Source of the DNA: Phenylobacterium sp. Root1290
Lineage (GTDB): Bacteria > Pseudomonadota > Alphaproteobacteria > Caulobacterales > Caulobacteraceae
Direction of reading: 5' to 3'
Length of the DNA stretch: 64,000 bases
NCBI RefSeq assembly: GCF_001425305.1
Contig: NZ_LMEE01000003.1
Location: forward strand, 372,001-436,000
Each line of letters starts with the position of its first letter. Position 1 is the first letter of the stretch. The translations under genes and the position numbers were made by a program. Below the pieces are notes generated by a model that saw nothing but the letters and a program-made list of their open reading frames with translations, ran no database searches and was not told where the DNA came from. Of this stretch, positions 34,641 through 44,838 are shown one piece after another.

Positions 34641-34655
34641 TGCAAGTGACTCGCA
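34641..34655. promoter_or_regulatory. Fur-like box 2
   Basis: TGCAAGTGACTCGCA is a 15-bp imperfect palindrome centred on one base, pattern TGCRAGTSACTYGCA, similar to alphaproteobacterial Fur/Mur boxes (TGC-rich arms, A/T-rich inside). It lies 43 bp upstream of the DUF4198 gene start. With box 1 it sits between the divergent receptor and DUF4198 genes. Confidence 0.55.
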
Positions 34656-34697
34656 AGTGCATTAGTCGGCGAAGAACGAACTGATGAAGGGGACCCC

Positions 34698-35495
34698 ATG
34701 GGGCGTATCGGATTTGCGGCGTTGGCAGGCGCCGGTTTGCTGGCGGCAGCGCCGGGCATGGCGCAGGCGCACATGCCTTACATGCTGCCCAACCTGTTCG
34801 ACCTGACCGACCGTGATCATGTCACCGTCCAGGCGAGCTTCACCGAAGAGCCGTTCCAGGCCGAGGTGGTGATGAAGTCGGACGCCTGGCACGTGCGCGG
34901 CCCGGGCGGCGCCGTGACCCCGATCTCCGGCGTCACCTATCTGCGTGACCTGGCGGTGTTCGAGGCCCCGATCGCGGCCAAGGGCACCTATCGCGTGTCG
35001 TCAGGCGAGCGCTTCGGCCGCAAGGGCAAGATGTACCGCGACGCCAAGGGCCAGTGGATCATCAGCGAGGGCAAGGACAAGCCGGCCGACGCGCCGCTGG
35101 TCGAGGTCCAGAGCATGACCCTGGCCGAGGTCTACGTGACCCGCGGCGGCCCGACGCCCGACGCGCTGGCGCCGACCGGCAAGAGCCTGGAGCTGCGGCC
35201 GATCACCCATCCCAGCGAGATCTTCGCGGCCCAGCCGGCCAGCTTCGAGCTGCTGTTCGAGGGCAGGCCGGTCAGCGGCGCCCACGTCGAGGTGTTCCGC
35301 AGCGCCGGCGTCTATGACGGCAAGAAGCAGGTGGGCGGCCAGATCACCACCGACGCCGCCGGCAAGTTCGCGATCACGCCCCCCGACGCGGGCACGTACC
35401 TGGCGCTGATCCGTTACCGCACCGAAGCCCCGGCCGGCGCCGAGACGCCCTACCGCAGCTATTCCTACACCCTGACCTTCGAAGCGACCGAATAG
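34698..35495 (+). CDS. DUF4198 family periplasmic protein
   Basis: The 265-residue protein has a signal peptide (GRIGFAALAGAGLLAAAPGMAQA) and a mature start HMPYMLPNLF. DUF4198 proteins are periplasmic, NikM-like carriers of the beta type linked to metal uptake; the His-Met after cleavage could bind metal. The C-terminal half has a beta-sandwich-like block (ASFELLFEGRPVSGAHVEVFRSAGVYDGKKQ, TTDAAGKFAITPPDAGTYLALIRYR). AAGGGGA lies 7 bases before ATG 34698. It diverges from the receptor and shares the Fur-like region. The EF-hand gene follows 8 bp later, so the two form one operon. The bound metal is not determined. Confidence 0.85.
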   Translation: MGRIGFAALAGAGLLAAAPGMAQAHMPYMLPNLFDLTDRDHVTVQASFTEEPFQAEVVMKSDAWHVRGPGGAVTPISGVTYLRDLAVFEAPIAAKGTYRVSSGERFGRKGKMYRDAKGQWIISEGKDKPADAPLVEVQSMTLAEVYVTRGGPTPDALAPTGKSLELRPITHPSEIFAAQPASFELLFEGRPVSGAHVEVFRSAGVYDGKKQVGGQITTDAAGKFAITPPDAGTYLALIRYRTEAPAGAETPYRSYSYTLTFEATE

Positions 35496-35503
35496 GACCG
35501 ACC

Positions 35504-35968
35504 ATGACCAGCTTTCGTCTTCCCCTTGCCGTGACCGCCGCGCTGCTGGCGCTGGGCGCCGCCTCGGCGCAGGCCGCGCCGCACGAGCACTCGGCCTTCA
35601 TCACCGACTACGACCAGGACAAGGACGGCAAGGTGACCGCCGCCGAGTTCAAGACCGTCCGCGACCAGCGCTTCGCCGCCATGGACGCCGACAAGGACGG
35701 CGTCCTCACCGAGGCCGAGTACGTCGGCGAGTACGAGGGCCGCCTGACCGCTCAGCTCGCCGCCTCCAGCGAGAGCGCCGAGCGCAAGGAAGAACAGCGC
35801 GTGCGGCAGATGCGTCAGGCGCATGTGCGCTTCGGCGTTCTCGACTCCAACAAGGACGGCAAGATGACGCCGGCCGAGTTCGAGGCCTCCGGCGTCCGCG
35901 CCTTCGCCGAGCAGGACGGCGACGGCGACGGCGTGGTCACCGGCGGTGAGAAGAAGAAGGGCGGCTAG
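35504..35968 (+). CDS. exported EF-hand calcium-binding protein
   Basis: The 154-residue protein has a signal peptide (FRLPLAVTAALLALGAASAQA) and four EF-hand loops: DYDQDKDGKVTAAEF (about 35-49), DADKDGVLTEAEY (about 61-73), DSNKDGKMTPAEF (about 115-127) and DGDGDGVVTGGE (about 137-148). The first three keep the canonical D-x-D-x-D-G and a final Glu; the fourth ends the protein. Between pairs there is a charged helix (ESAERKEEQRVRQMRQ). It would bind calcium in the periplasm. It is co-transcribed with the DUF4198 gene next to a TonB receptor, which suggests a role in an uptake complex, but that is inference. Confidence 0.88.
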   Translation: MTSFRLPLAVTAALLALGAASAQAAPHEHSAFITDYDQDKDGKVTAAEFKTVRDQRFAAMDADKDGVLTEAEYVGEYEGRLTAQLAASSESAERKEEQRVRQMRQAHVRFGVLDSNKDGKMTPAEFEASGVRAFAEQDGDGDGVVTGGEKKKGG

Positions 35969-35993
35969 GGCGCTTAGCGCGTTCTAGGCCCGA

Positions 35994-36031
35994 GGGCTGG
36001 GGCGGCGCGTACGGGCGCGTCGCCTCAGCCC
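35994..36031 (+). terminator. long hairpin between convergent genes
   Basis: A 16-bp stem pairs 35994-36009 with 36016-36031 around TACGGG. Two pairs are G-U in plus-strand RNA and would be A-C mismatches in minus RNA, so it favours the EF-hand operon message. It overlaps the last codons of the convergent serine hydrolase gene. No U-run follows. Confidence 0.5.
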
Positions 36032-37164
36032 AACGCCTCCCACATGGCCATGGCCAGGCTGAAGGCGCGCATGTCGCCCGTGGTGGTGCCGGCCATCTTG
36101 TTCATCGCGTAGGCGAAGGTGGTGTGGGCGTCCATGTCGATGATCACCAGCGAGCCGCCATAGCCGCCCCAATAGATGGTGTTGGGGTTGGGCATCGGGA
36201 CCGCGCCGCCGGCCAGGCCAAAGCCCATGCCGAAGCGCGCGGGGATGCCGAGGATGAGGTCGGTGCCCTCGATCTGCAGCTCCAGGGCCTTGCGGCAGCC
36301 GGCTTCCGACAGGATGCGCTTGCCCTTGGCGACGCCGCCGTTGGCGAGCACGGCCTGGATCTCGGCGACCGAGCGCGCATTGCCGGTGCCGCCCGCGGCC
36401 GGGATCTCCGCGCCGCGCCAGGCGCGGGTGCGGGTCTCAGAGACCTCAAGCGGCGGGTTGTCCGACATGTTGGCCTGCAACTCGCTCTGCGCGCCGGCGC
36501 CCAGACCAGCTTCCGTAGGCGGCGGCGGGATCAGCTCGGCGACACGGGCGTCCTCAGAGGCCGGCAGGCCGATGTGGAAGTCGGCCCCCAGCGGCTGGGC
36601 GATCTCCTCGCGGAACACCGTGCCCAGGGTCTTGCCGGTGATGCGGCGGACGACCTCGCCGACCAGGTAGCCCTGGGTCAGGCCGTGATAGCCGGGCGCC
36701 GTGCCGGGCTCCCAGAACGGGGCCTGGGCGGCGAGCAGCGACGTGGCCTTGTCCCAGTCGTAGAGATCTTCCTTGGCGAGCGGCTCCTTCCAGCCCGAGA
36801 GGCCGGCCGAGTGGCTCATCAGGTGGCTGACCTTGACCGCTTCCTTGCCGTTCGCGGCGAACTGCGGCCAGTAGCGGGCGACCGGCGCGTCGAAGTCCAG
36901 CTCTCCGCGGTCGGCGAGCAGCAGGGCGGTCAAGGCGGTCATCGTCTTGGTCGTGGAGTAGACGTTGACGATGGTGTCGCGCTCCCAGGCGCGGGTGCGG
37001 GCTTCATCGACAAAGCCGCCCCAGAGGTCGACGACCGTCTCGCCCTCGACCGTGGCGCAGAATGAGGCGCCGATGTCCGCGCCGCTGGAGAGATTGGCTT
37101 CGAACGCCTCGCGGGCGCCGGCGTACTTGTCGTGCACAAGACCCTGAACTGAACCGTCGGCCAT
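36025..37164 (-). CDS. serine hydrolase, class C beta-lactamase/esterase family
   Basis: The 379-residue enzyme has the penicillin-binding-protein fold of EstB-type esterases and D-aminopeptidase relatives. The nucleophile motif S-x-x-K is STTK in NVYSTTKTMTALTALLLAD (about 69-72), the Tyr motif is PGYHGLTQGYLVGE, and the third motif region is GGYGGSLVIID near the C-terminus. It lacks a signal peptide, so it is cytoplasmic and probably an esterase rather than a beta-lactamase giving resistance. It is a single gene whose end overlaps the hairpin at 35994. The substrate is unknown. Confidence 0.88.
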   Translation of the reverse strand: MADGSVQGLVHDKYAGAREAFEANLSSGADIGASFCATVEGETVVDLWGGFVDEARTRAWERDTIVNVYSTTKTMTALTALLLADRGELDFDAPVARYWPQFAANGKEAVKVSHLMSHSAGLSGWKEPLAKEDLYDWDKATSLLAAQAPFWEPGTAPGYHGLTQGYLVGEVVRRITGKTLGTVFREEIAQPLGADFHIGLPASEDARVAELIPPPPTEAGLGAGAQSELQANMSDNPPLEVSETRTRAWRGAEIPAAGGTGNARSVAEIQAVLANGGVAKGKRILSEAGCRKALELQIEGTDLILGIPARFGMGFGLAGGAVPMPNPNTIYWGGYGGSLVIIDMDAHTTFAYAMNKMAGTTTGDMRAFSLAMAMWEALG

Positions 37165-37210
37165 TGGCTGGCTCCTCTCTGTTCAGGGGCACCCTAGCAG
37201 CAGGTTGCGA

Positions 37211-38017
37211 TCAGCCGAAGAGCTTGCCGAGGAGACCTTTGCGCGGCGTCGGCGCAGGCGGCGGGTAGGGCGCCGCGTCGCCCGCCAGGTCGGGCAGGCC
37301 GGCTTTGCGCGAGACAAGCACCTCGATGTACTCGGCCTGGATGCCGCGGCTGAGGTCCTCGATCGTCCAGATGGTGGTCGAGAGGCCGCTGACGGCGTCC
37401 CAATAGGCGGCGATGTCGTAGCCCCAGTCGATCGTGACCAGGGAGCCGTTCGGGTCCATCGGATTGCCGTGATAGACCGGCTCGAGCAGGTGCTCGATCT
37501 CGCCGTCGGCGCGGCGACCGGCGCGGCGCACCGAGGGTTTCTCCTTGTTGACGATCGGCACGGTGCAAACGTGCAGGCCGCCCGGCTTCAGGGTGCGGGC
37601 GATCTCGCGCAGCGCCAAGTCGGGCGAGAAGACGTGCTCCATGACGTCCTGGGTGACGACAAGATCGAAGCTCTCGTCGTCGAAGGTCTGGCGCTCCAGG
37701 TTCTCCGACCGCCAGCCGCCGGTAGGGTGCAGCGTGCCCCACGGGATCGACGGATCGTATTGGCTGGAGACGTAGGCCGGGGCCTGGTCCGCGAGCCGCC
37801 GGCTGGCGGCGAGGCCGGGCGAGCTCTCGTGGATCACGAGCTCACGCCAGCGCGGCCGCAGCTGCGTCAGCACCGAGAACATCGCCCGCTCGCGCGGCTG
37901 GGCGTTGCACGACTGGCAGAGGAAGTGATCCCGCAGCCATTCGTCCCTGGACCGGAAGGTGGTCTGCTGTTCGCAGACCGGACAGAAGCCGTCGACCTCG
38001 AGAAGGAAGCCGGCCAT
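37211..38017 (-). CDS. SAM-dependent methyltransferase with N-terminal zinc ribbon
   Basis: The 268-residue protein starts at ATG 38017, with GGGGGG 7 bases upstream. Residues 12-40 hold two CxxC pairs (CPVCEQQ and CQSCNAQPRERA), a zinc ribbon. A class I methyltransferase domain follows: the acidic post-motif is in DESFDLVVTQDVMEHVFSPDLALREIARTLKPGG, with VTQDVMEHV typical of Methyltransf_11. The usual motif I glycine loop is poorly preserved (HESSPGLAASRRL). It begins 12 bp after the secA stop on the same strand and may be read through from secA. The target is unknown; the ribbon suggests an RNA or protein substrate. Confidence 0.82.
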   Translation of the reverse strand: MAGFLLEVDGFCPVCEQQTTFRSRDEWLRDHFLCQSCNAQPRERAMFSVLTQLRPRWRELVIHESSPGLAASRRLADQAPAYVSSQYDPSIPWGTLHPTGGWRSENLERQTFDDESFDLVVTQDVMEHVFSPDLALREIARTLKPGGLHVCTVPIVNKEKPSVRRAGRRADGEIEHLLEPVYHGNPMDPNGSLVTIDWGYDIAAYWDAVSGLSTTIWTIEDLSRGIQAEYIEVLVSRKAGLPDLAGDAAPYPPPAPTPRKGLLGKLFG

Positions 38018-38028
38018 CCGTCGCCCCC

Positions 38029-40791
<2,763 letters not shown>

Positions 40792-40885
40792 GGAAATCGT
40801 TCCGGATTTGCGGGAGGGCCTGGCGGCGGCGCCTCTAAGCCTGCTCGCCTGCCCGGAAATTCCGCTCTTTTCAGGGCGCGCGAGA

Positions 40886-40912
40886 CTTAAGCAGCGGTCA
40901 TGCCAGTGTCAA
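40886..40912 (-). promoter_or_regulatory. candidate housekeeping promoter of secA
   Basis: Read on the minus strand: TTGACA at 40912-40907, a 15-base spacer, then CTTAAG at 40891-40886 preceded by G. This is close to the Caulobacter sigma-73 pattern (TTGAC, then GCTANAWC). It would give a leader of roughly 90 bases before the secA ATG. Confidence 0.45.
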
Positions 40913-40957
40913 CGCGGCGAGGTCGCATGCGCCGCTAACGTCTGCGTGCGCCAAACG

Positions 40958-40984
40958 AAAAAGGCCCTCCCGCGAGGGAGGGCC
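40958..40984 (-). terminator. Rho-independent terminator of the thiolase gene
   Basis: GGCCCTCCC and GGGAGGGCC form a perfect 9-bp stem with a GCGA tetraloop, followed on the minus strand by TTTTT (AAAAA at 40958-40962). It lies 22 bp past the thiolase stop and insulates secA. Confidence 0.9.
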
Positions 40985-41006
40985 TGATCCTTAGGCAAAG
41001 TCGAAA

Positions 41007-42179
41007 TCAGTAAATTTCGATCAGGCCGGCCGCGCCCATGCCGCCGCCGATGCACATGGTGACGACGCCCCACTTGGCGCCGCGACGCTTGCCTTCCTGC
41101 AGGATGTGGCCGGTCAGACGCGCGCCGGTCATGCCGTAGGGGTGGCCGATGGCGATGGAGCCGCCGTTCACGTTGTACTTTTCCGGGTCGATGCCGAGCT
41201 TGTCGCGCGAATAGAGGCACTGCGAGGCGAAGGCTTCGTTCAGTTCCCACAGATCGATGTCGTCGATCTTCAGGCCATGACGTTCCAGCAGGCGCGGCAC
41301 GGCGAAGACCGGGCCGATGCCCATTTCGTCCGGCGCGCAGCCGGCGACGGCCCAACCGCGGAAGGCGCCGAGCGGCTCAAGGCCGGCCTTGGAGGCGGCC
41401 TTGGCTTCCATCAGCACCACGGCGGCGGCGCCGTCGGACAGCTGCGAGGCGTTGCCGGCGGTGATGAACTTGCCTTCGCCGCGGACCGGCTGGAGCTTGG
41501 CCAGGCCTTCGATGGTGGTGTCCGGACGGTTGCACTCGTCGCGATCGACCACGTAGTCGACGATGCTCTCTTCCTTGGTTTCCTTGTTCACGACCTTCAT
41601 CTTGGTCGCCATCGGGACGATTTCGTCCTTGAACTTGCCGGCTTGCTGCGCGGCGGCCATGCGGCGCTGCGATTCCAGGCTGTACTCGTCCTGGGATTCA
41701 CGGCTGACCTTGTAGCGGTCGGCCACGATGTCGGCGGTGTCGATCATCGGCATGAAGAGGGCCGGGTACTGGGCGCTGAGGTTGCGGTCAAAGTTGTCGC
41801 CGCCGCCGCCGCCGCCCGGGAAGGACAGGGATTCGACGCCCGCGCCGATGGCGACTTCAGCGCCGTCGTTGCGGATGTAGTTGGCGGCCGTGGCGATGGT
41901 CTGCAGGCCCGACGAGCAGAAGCGGTTCACGGTCACGCCCGAGGTCGTGATCGGCAGGCCGGCCAGCAGGCCGGCTTGACGGCCCAGGTTGCCCGCGCCG
42001 TGCGCGACGTTGCCGAGGATCACGTCTTCGACGGCGGCCTTGTCGACGCCCGAGCGCTCGACCGCATGCTTGATCGCATGGGCGGCCATGGTGACGGTCG
42101 GGGTCATGTTGAACCCACCGCGTTGGGACTTGGCCAGGCCAGTCCGAGCGTAGGAGACGATTACGGCTTCACGCGTCAT
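41007..42179 (-). CDS. acetyl-CoA C-acyltransferase (thiolase)
   Basis: The 390-residue thiolase cleaves 3-ketoacyl-CoA, or runs in reverse. The acylated cysteine lies in [19 protein letters not shown] (about residue 86); the C-terminal catalytic text is [25 protein letters not shown] (His) and [19 protein letters not shown] (Cys). Residues 118-123 are an unusual run of six glycines ([11 protein letters not shown]) in the loop before the active site. It is a single gene with its own terminator. It is more likely a degradative thiolase (FadA/FadI type) than a biosynthetic PhaA, judging by the absence of phb genes, but this is inference. Confidence 0.92.
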   Translation of the reverse strand: MTREAVIVSYARTGLAKSQRGGFNMTPTVTMAAHAIKHAVERSGVDKAAVEDVILGNVAHGAGNLGRQAGLLAGLPITTSGVTVNRFCSSGLQTIATAANYIRNDGAEVAIGAGVESLSFPGGGGGGDNFDRNLSAQYPALFMPMIDTADIVADRYKVSRESQDEYSLESQRRMAAAQQAGKFKDEIVPMATKMKVVNKETKEESIVDYVVDRDECNRPDTTIEGLAKLQPVRGEGKFITAGNASQLSDGAAAVVLMEAKAASKAGLEPLGAFRGWAVAGCAPDEMGIGPVFAVPRLLERHGLKIDDIDLWELNEAFASQCLYSRDKLGIDPEKYNVNGGSIAIGHPYGMTGARLTGHILQEGKRRGAKWGVVTMCIGGGMGAAGLIEIY

Positions 42180-42330
42180 GAAATGATTCCTCCGAAAAAA
42201 TTGAGACCGCGCCGGCTGTTATCCGGTCCGGGCGGCGTTAGATCGGGCGCGACCTTTGCATCCCCGCGCCGAGTTGGCTAGGGACGGGCAAGCGCCTGCG
42301 GGCGGTTTTCGCATACGAGGTACGTCGACA

Positions 42331-43323
42331 ATGACGAACTCCGCCTTCCGTCGCGTTCCAAACGCGTTGGCGCGGGCCGCGGTCCTGCTGGCCGCGGCCA
42401 CGCTGCTGGTCGCCTGTGGTGATCGCGGCGGGACCGAGGGCGCCCCTGCGCCCGGCGACACCGCGGTGGCCAAGGTCGACGGCAAGACCGTCTGGGTCTC
42501 GGACGTCAAGCGCGAGGCGGTGGCCCAGGGCCTGATCGGCGAGGGCGAGCCGCTGGACGTGTCGTCCGACCTGTTCCGCCGCGTGCTGGACGAGGTGGTC
42601 GACCAGAAGCTGCTGGCCGCCGAGGCGCTGAACCGCAAGCTCGACAAGGATCCGGTCGCGCAGAAGCGGCTGGCCGCGGCGCGCGAGCGCATCCTGGGCG
42701 ACATGCTGGTGGAAAGCGTCGTGTCGGACGCCGTCAACGACAACGCGATCCGCGGCCTCTACCAGGAACAGCTGAAGCTGGCGAAGCAGTCGGAGGAGAT
42801 CCGCGCCCGTCAGATCGTGCTGGCCAGCGAAGCCGAGGCCCAGGCGGTGCAGAAGCTGCTGGCCGCCGGCGCGTCGTTCGACGCCCTGGCGATGGAACGC
42901 TCCACCGATGTCGCCACGCGCTTCAACGGCGGCGACCTCGGCTACTTCACGGTCGACGTCATGCCGGAAGCCTACGCGGCCAACCTGAAGACCTCGAAGG
43001 TCGGCGACATCGTCGGCCCCTTCGCGATCGAGGGCGGCTGGGCGATCCTGAAAATCGAGGACCGGCGGCTGGAACAGCCGATCACCTTTGACGCAGCGCG
43101 GCCGCAGATCGTGCGTTTCCTGACCTATGATCAGGTTCGCGACTTGCTGGAGAAGCTCCGAAGCCGGGCGAAGGTCCAGACCCTGATCGGCGCGCAACAG
43201 GACGTGCCGGGTCAGCCCAAGGAACCCGCCGACGCCCCGAAAGCCGCTCCTGCTCCGCAAGCTCCCGCGACGAAGGCCCCGCCGGCCGCGTCCGCCGCCC
43301 CAGCCAAGGCCGCCCAGCCATGA
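42331..43323 (+). CDS. PpiC-type peptidylprolyl isomerase lipoprotein
   Basis: The 330-residue protein has a lipoprotein signal with lipobox LLVAC (Cys29, then Gly-Asp). A SurA-like N-terminal helical region follows (VSDVKREAVAQGLIGEGEPLDVSS to DKDPVAQKRLAAARERILGDML), then a parvulin rotamase-like core (IRARQIVLASEAEAQAVQKLLAAGASFDALAMERSTD, NGGDLGYFTVDVMPEAY, VGPFAIEGGWAILKIEDRR). It helps fold exported proteins. The last 35 residues are Pro/Ala/Lys-rich (about 295-330). An upstream in-frame reading to 42256 is rejected for lack of a signal. The ATG of argJ overlaps its stop. The secA neighbour fits an export role. Confidence 0.87.
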   Translation: MTNSAFRRVPNALARAAVLLAAATLLVACGDRGGTEGAPAPGDTAVAKVDGKTVWVSDVKREAVAQGLIGEGEPLDVSSDLFRRVLDEVVDQKLLAAEALNRKLDKDPVAQKRLAAARERILGDMLVESVVSDAVNDNAIRGLYQEQLKLAKQSEEIRARQIVLASEAEAQAVQKLLAAGASFDALAMERSTDVATRFNGGDLGYFTVDVMPEAYAANLKTSKVGDIVGPFAIEGGWAILKIEDRRLEQPITFDAARPQIVRFLTYDQVRDLLEKLRSRAKVQTLIGAQQDVPGQPKEPADAPKAAPAPQAPATKAPPAASAAPAKAAQP

Positions 43324-44741
43324 CCAAGATTCCCGCCGCGCCGAAGAAGGCCGCGAAGTCCACCGCCGAGAAGGCGCTCGAAGTCGCCGCCAAGCCCGTC
43401 GAGGCGCTGGCCGGCGCGCTCGACCCGCTGACCACCGCCATCAAGCGCGCCACCAAGAAGAGCGAGCCGGCCGCCAAGGCCGAGGAGCCCAAGCCAGCCA
43501 AGGGCGCGCTGCCGGTCTCGCCGCTGGCGGTTGCGTTCCCCGACATGCCGCCGATCCCGGGCGTGCAGCTGGCGACCGGCCGGGCCGGTTTCTACAAGCA
43601 CGATCGCGAGGACCTGCTGGTCATGCGCTTCGCCAAGGGCACGGCGGGAGCCGGGGTGTTCACCCGCCACGGCATCGGCTCGGCGCCGGTCGACTGGTGC
43701 AAGAAGCACCTGGAGATGACCAAGGGGGCCGATGTGCGCGCGCTGGTCGTCAACGCCGGTTGCGCCAACTCCTTCACCGGAAAGCCGGGCGCCGACGCCG
43801 TGCGGCGGGTGGCTTCGGCGGTGGCCAAGCGGTTCGACTGCCGCCAGCGCGATGTGATGGTCGCCTCCACCGGCGTGATCGGCGTGCTGCTGGACGACGC
43901 CAAGATCACCCACCGGCTCCCAGACGTCGAAGCCAAGCTGACCGACGACGGCTGGGCCGGCGCAGCGCGGGCGATCATGACCACCGACACCTTCCCGAAA
44001 GGCGCCTACGCTGAGGCGGTGATCGATGGGGAAAAGGTGCGTATCGGCGGCATCGCCAAGGGCTCGGGGATGATCGCGCCGGACATGGCGACGATGCTGG
44101 CCTTCGTGGCCACCGACGCCAAGATCTCGTCCACGGCGCTGCAGACCCTGGCCAGCCTGTACACCCGCAACAGCTTCAATGCGGTTACGGTGGACGGCGA
44201 TCGCTCGACCAACGACACCTTGCTGCTGTTCGCCACCGGCCAGTCGGGCGCGCCGAACATCACCCGCGCCGGCGACCGGCGCCTGGCCGACTTCCGCGAG
44301 AAGCTGGAGGCGGTGCTGATGGATCTGGCGCTGCAGCTGGTCCGCGATGGCGAGGGCGCCAGCAAGTTCGTGAAGGTGACGGTGAGCGGAGCGGCCAGTT
44401 CGGCCAGCGCCCGCAAGATCGCTCGGACGATCTGCGAGAGCCCGCTGGTCAAGACCGCCTTCGCCGGCGAGGACGCCAACTGGGGCCGGATCGTCATGGC
44501 CGTGGGCCGTGCGGACGAGCCGATCGACCGCGACCGTGTGAAGGTGCAGTTCGGGCCGCTGGTCGCCGCGCAGGACGGTCTCATCTCGCCGACCTACGAC
44601 GAGGCCAAGATGAGCGCCTACATGAAGAACCAGGAGCTGGAGGTGTCGGTGGATGTCGGCGTCGGCCGCGCCTCGGCGACCATGTGGACCTGCGATCTGA
44701 CCAAGCAGTACGTCGCGATCAACGGGGACTATCGATCCTAG
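43320..44741 (+). CDS. argJ: bifunctional glutamate N-acetyltransferase / amino-acid acetyltransferase
   Basis: The 473-residue ArgJ moves the acetyl group from N-acetylornithine to glutamate in the cyclic arginine pathway. The self-cleavage site is Ala257-Thr258 in MIAPDMATMLAFVATD, with Thr258 becoming the nucleophile of the beta chain. Other family blocks are GVFTRHGIGSAPVDWCK, VVNAGCANSFTGKPG and SFNAVTVDGDRSTNDT, and the C-terminus ends INGDYRS. About 65 residues precede the usual ArgJ start and are Lys/Ala/Pro-rich (EKALEVAAKPVEALAGALD, KKSEPAAKAEEPKPAK), an unusual extension. It overlaps the upstream PpiC gene by four bases. Confidence 0.95.
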   Translation: MTKIPAAPKKAAKSTAEKALEVAAKPVEALAGALDPLTTAIKRATKKSEPAAKAEEPKPAKGALPVSPLAVAFPDMPPIPGVQLATGRAGFYKHDREDLLVMRFAKGTAGAGVFTRHGIGSAPVDWCKKHLEMTKGADVRALVVNAGCANSFTGKPGADAVRRVASAVAKRFDCRQRDVMVASTGVIGVLLDDAKITHRLPDVEAKLTDDGWAGAARAIMTTDTFPKGAYAEAVIDGEKVRIGGIAKGSGMIAPDMATMLAFVATDAKISSTALQTLASLYTRNSFNAVTVDGDRSTNDTLLLFATGQSGAPNITRAGDRRLADFREKLEAVLMDLALQLVRDGEGASKFVKVTVSGAASSASARKIARTICESPLVKTAFAGEDANWGRIVMAVGRADEPIDRDRVKVQFGPLVAAQDGLISPTYDEAKMSAYMKNQELEVSVDVGVGRASATMWTCDLTKQYVAINGDYRS

Positions 44742-44753
44742 CCGCTAGAACGA

Positions 44754-44791
44754 GTGTCATCCCGGTCAGCGCGCGGCTGAAACCGGGATGG
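44754..44791. repeat. REP-like palindrome, GTCATCCCGG family
   Basis: GTGTCATCCCGGTC at 44754 and ACCGGGATGGC at its other end form the arms, with CAGC / GCTG inside. It follows argJ at 13 bases and comes before a second hairpin at 44801. Confidence 0.65.
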
Positions 44792-44800
44792 CGTGGATGG

Positions 44801-44825
44801 GTTGCTCCCCCAGAGAGGGAGCAAC
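44801..44825. repeat. hairpin, possible terminator for the convergent genes
   Basis: GTTGCTCCC and GGGAGCAAC form a perfect 9-bp stem with a 7-base CCAGAGA loop. The GCTCCCCCA text is like the repeat at 31558. It sits 14 bases past the end of the minus-strand helicase gene with no U-run on either side. Confidence 0.5.
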
Positions 44826-44838
44826 TCCTCGACGTTTG

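Noticed and set aside
36025-37164. Antibiotic-resistance beta-lactamase
   Set aside because: It has the S-x-x-K fold motif but no signal peptide, and the family of this length is mostly esterases or peptidases.
41007-42179. PhaA-type thiolase of polyhydroxybutyrate synthesis
   Set aside because: No phaB or phaC gene nearby and no specific motif; kept as a general thiolase.
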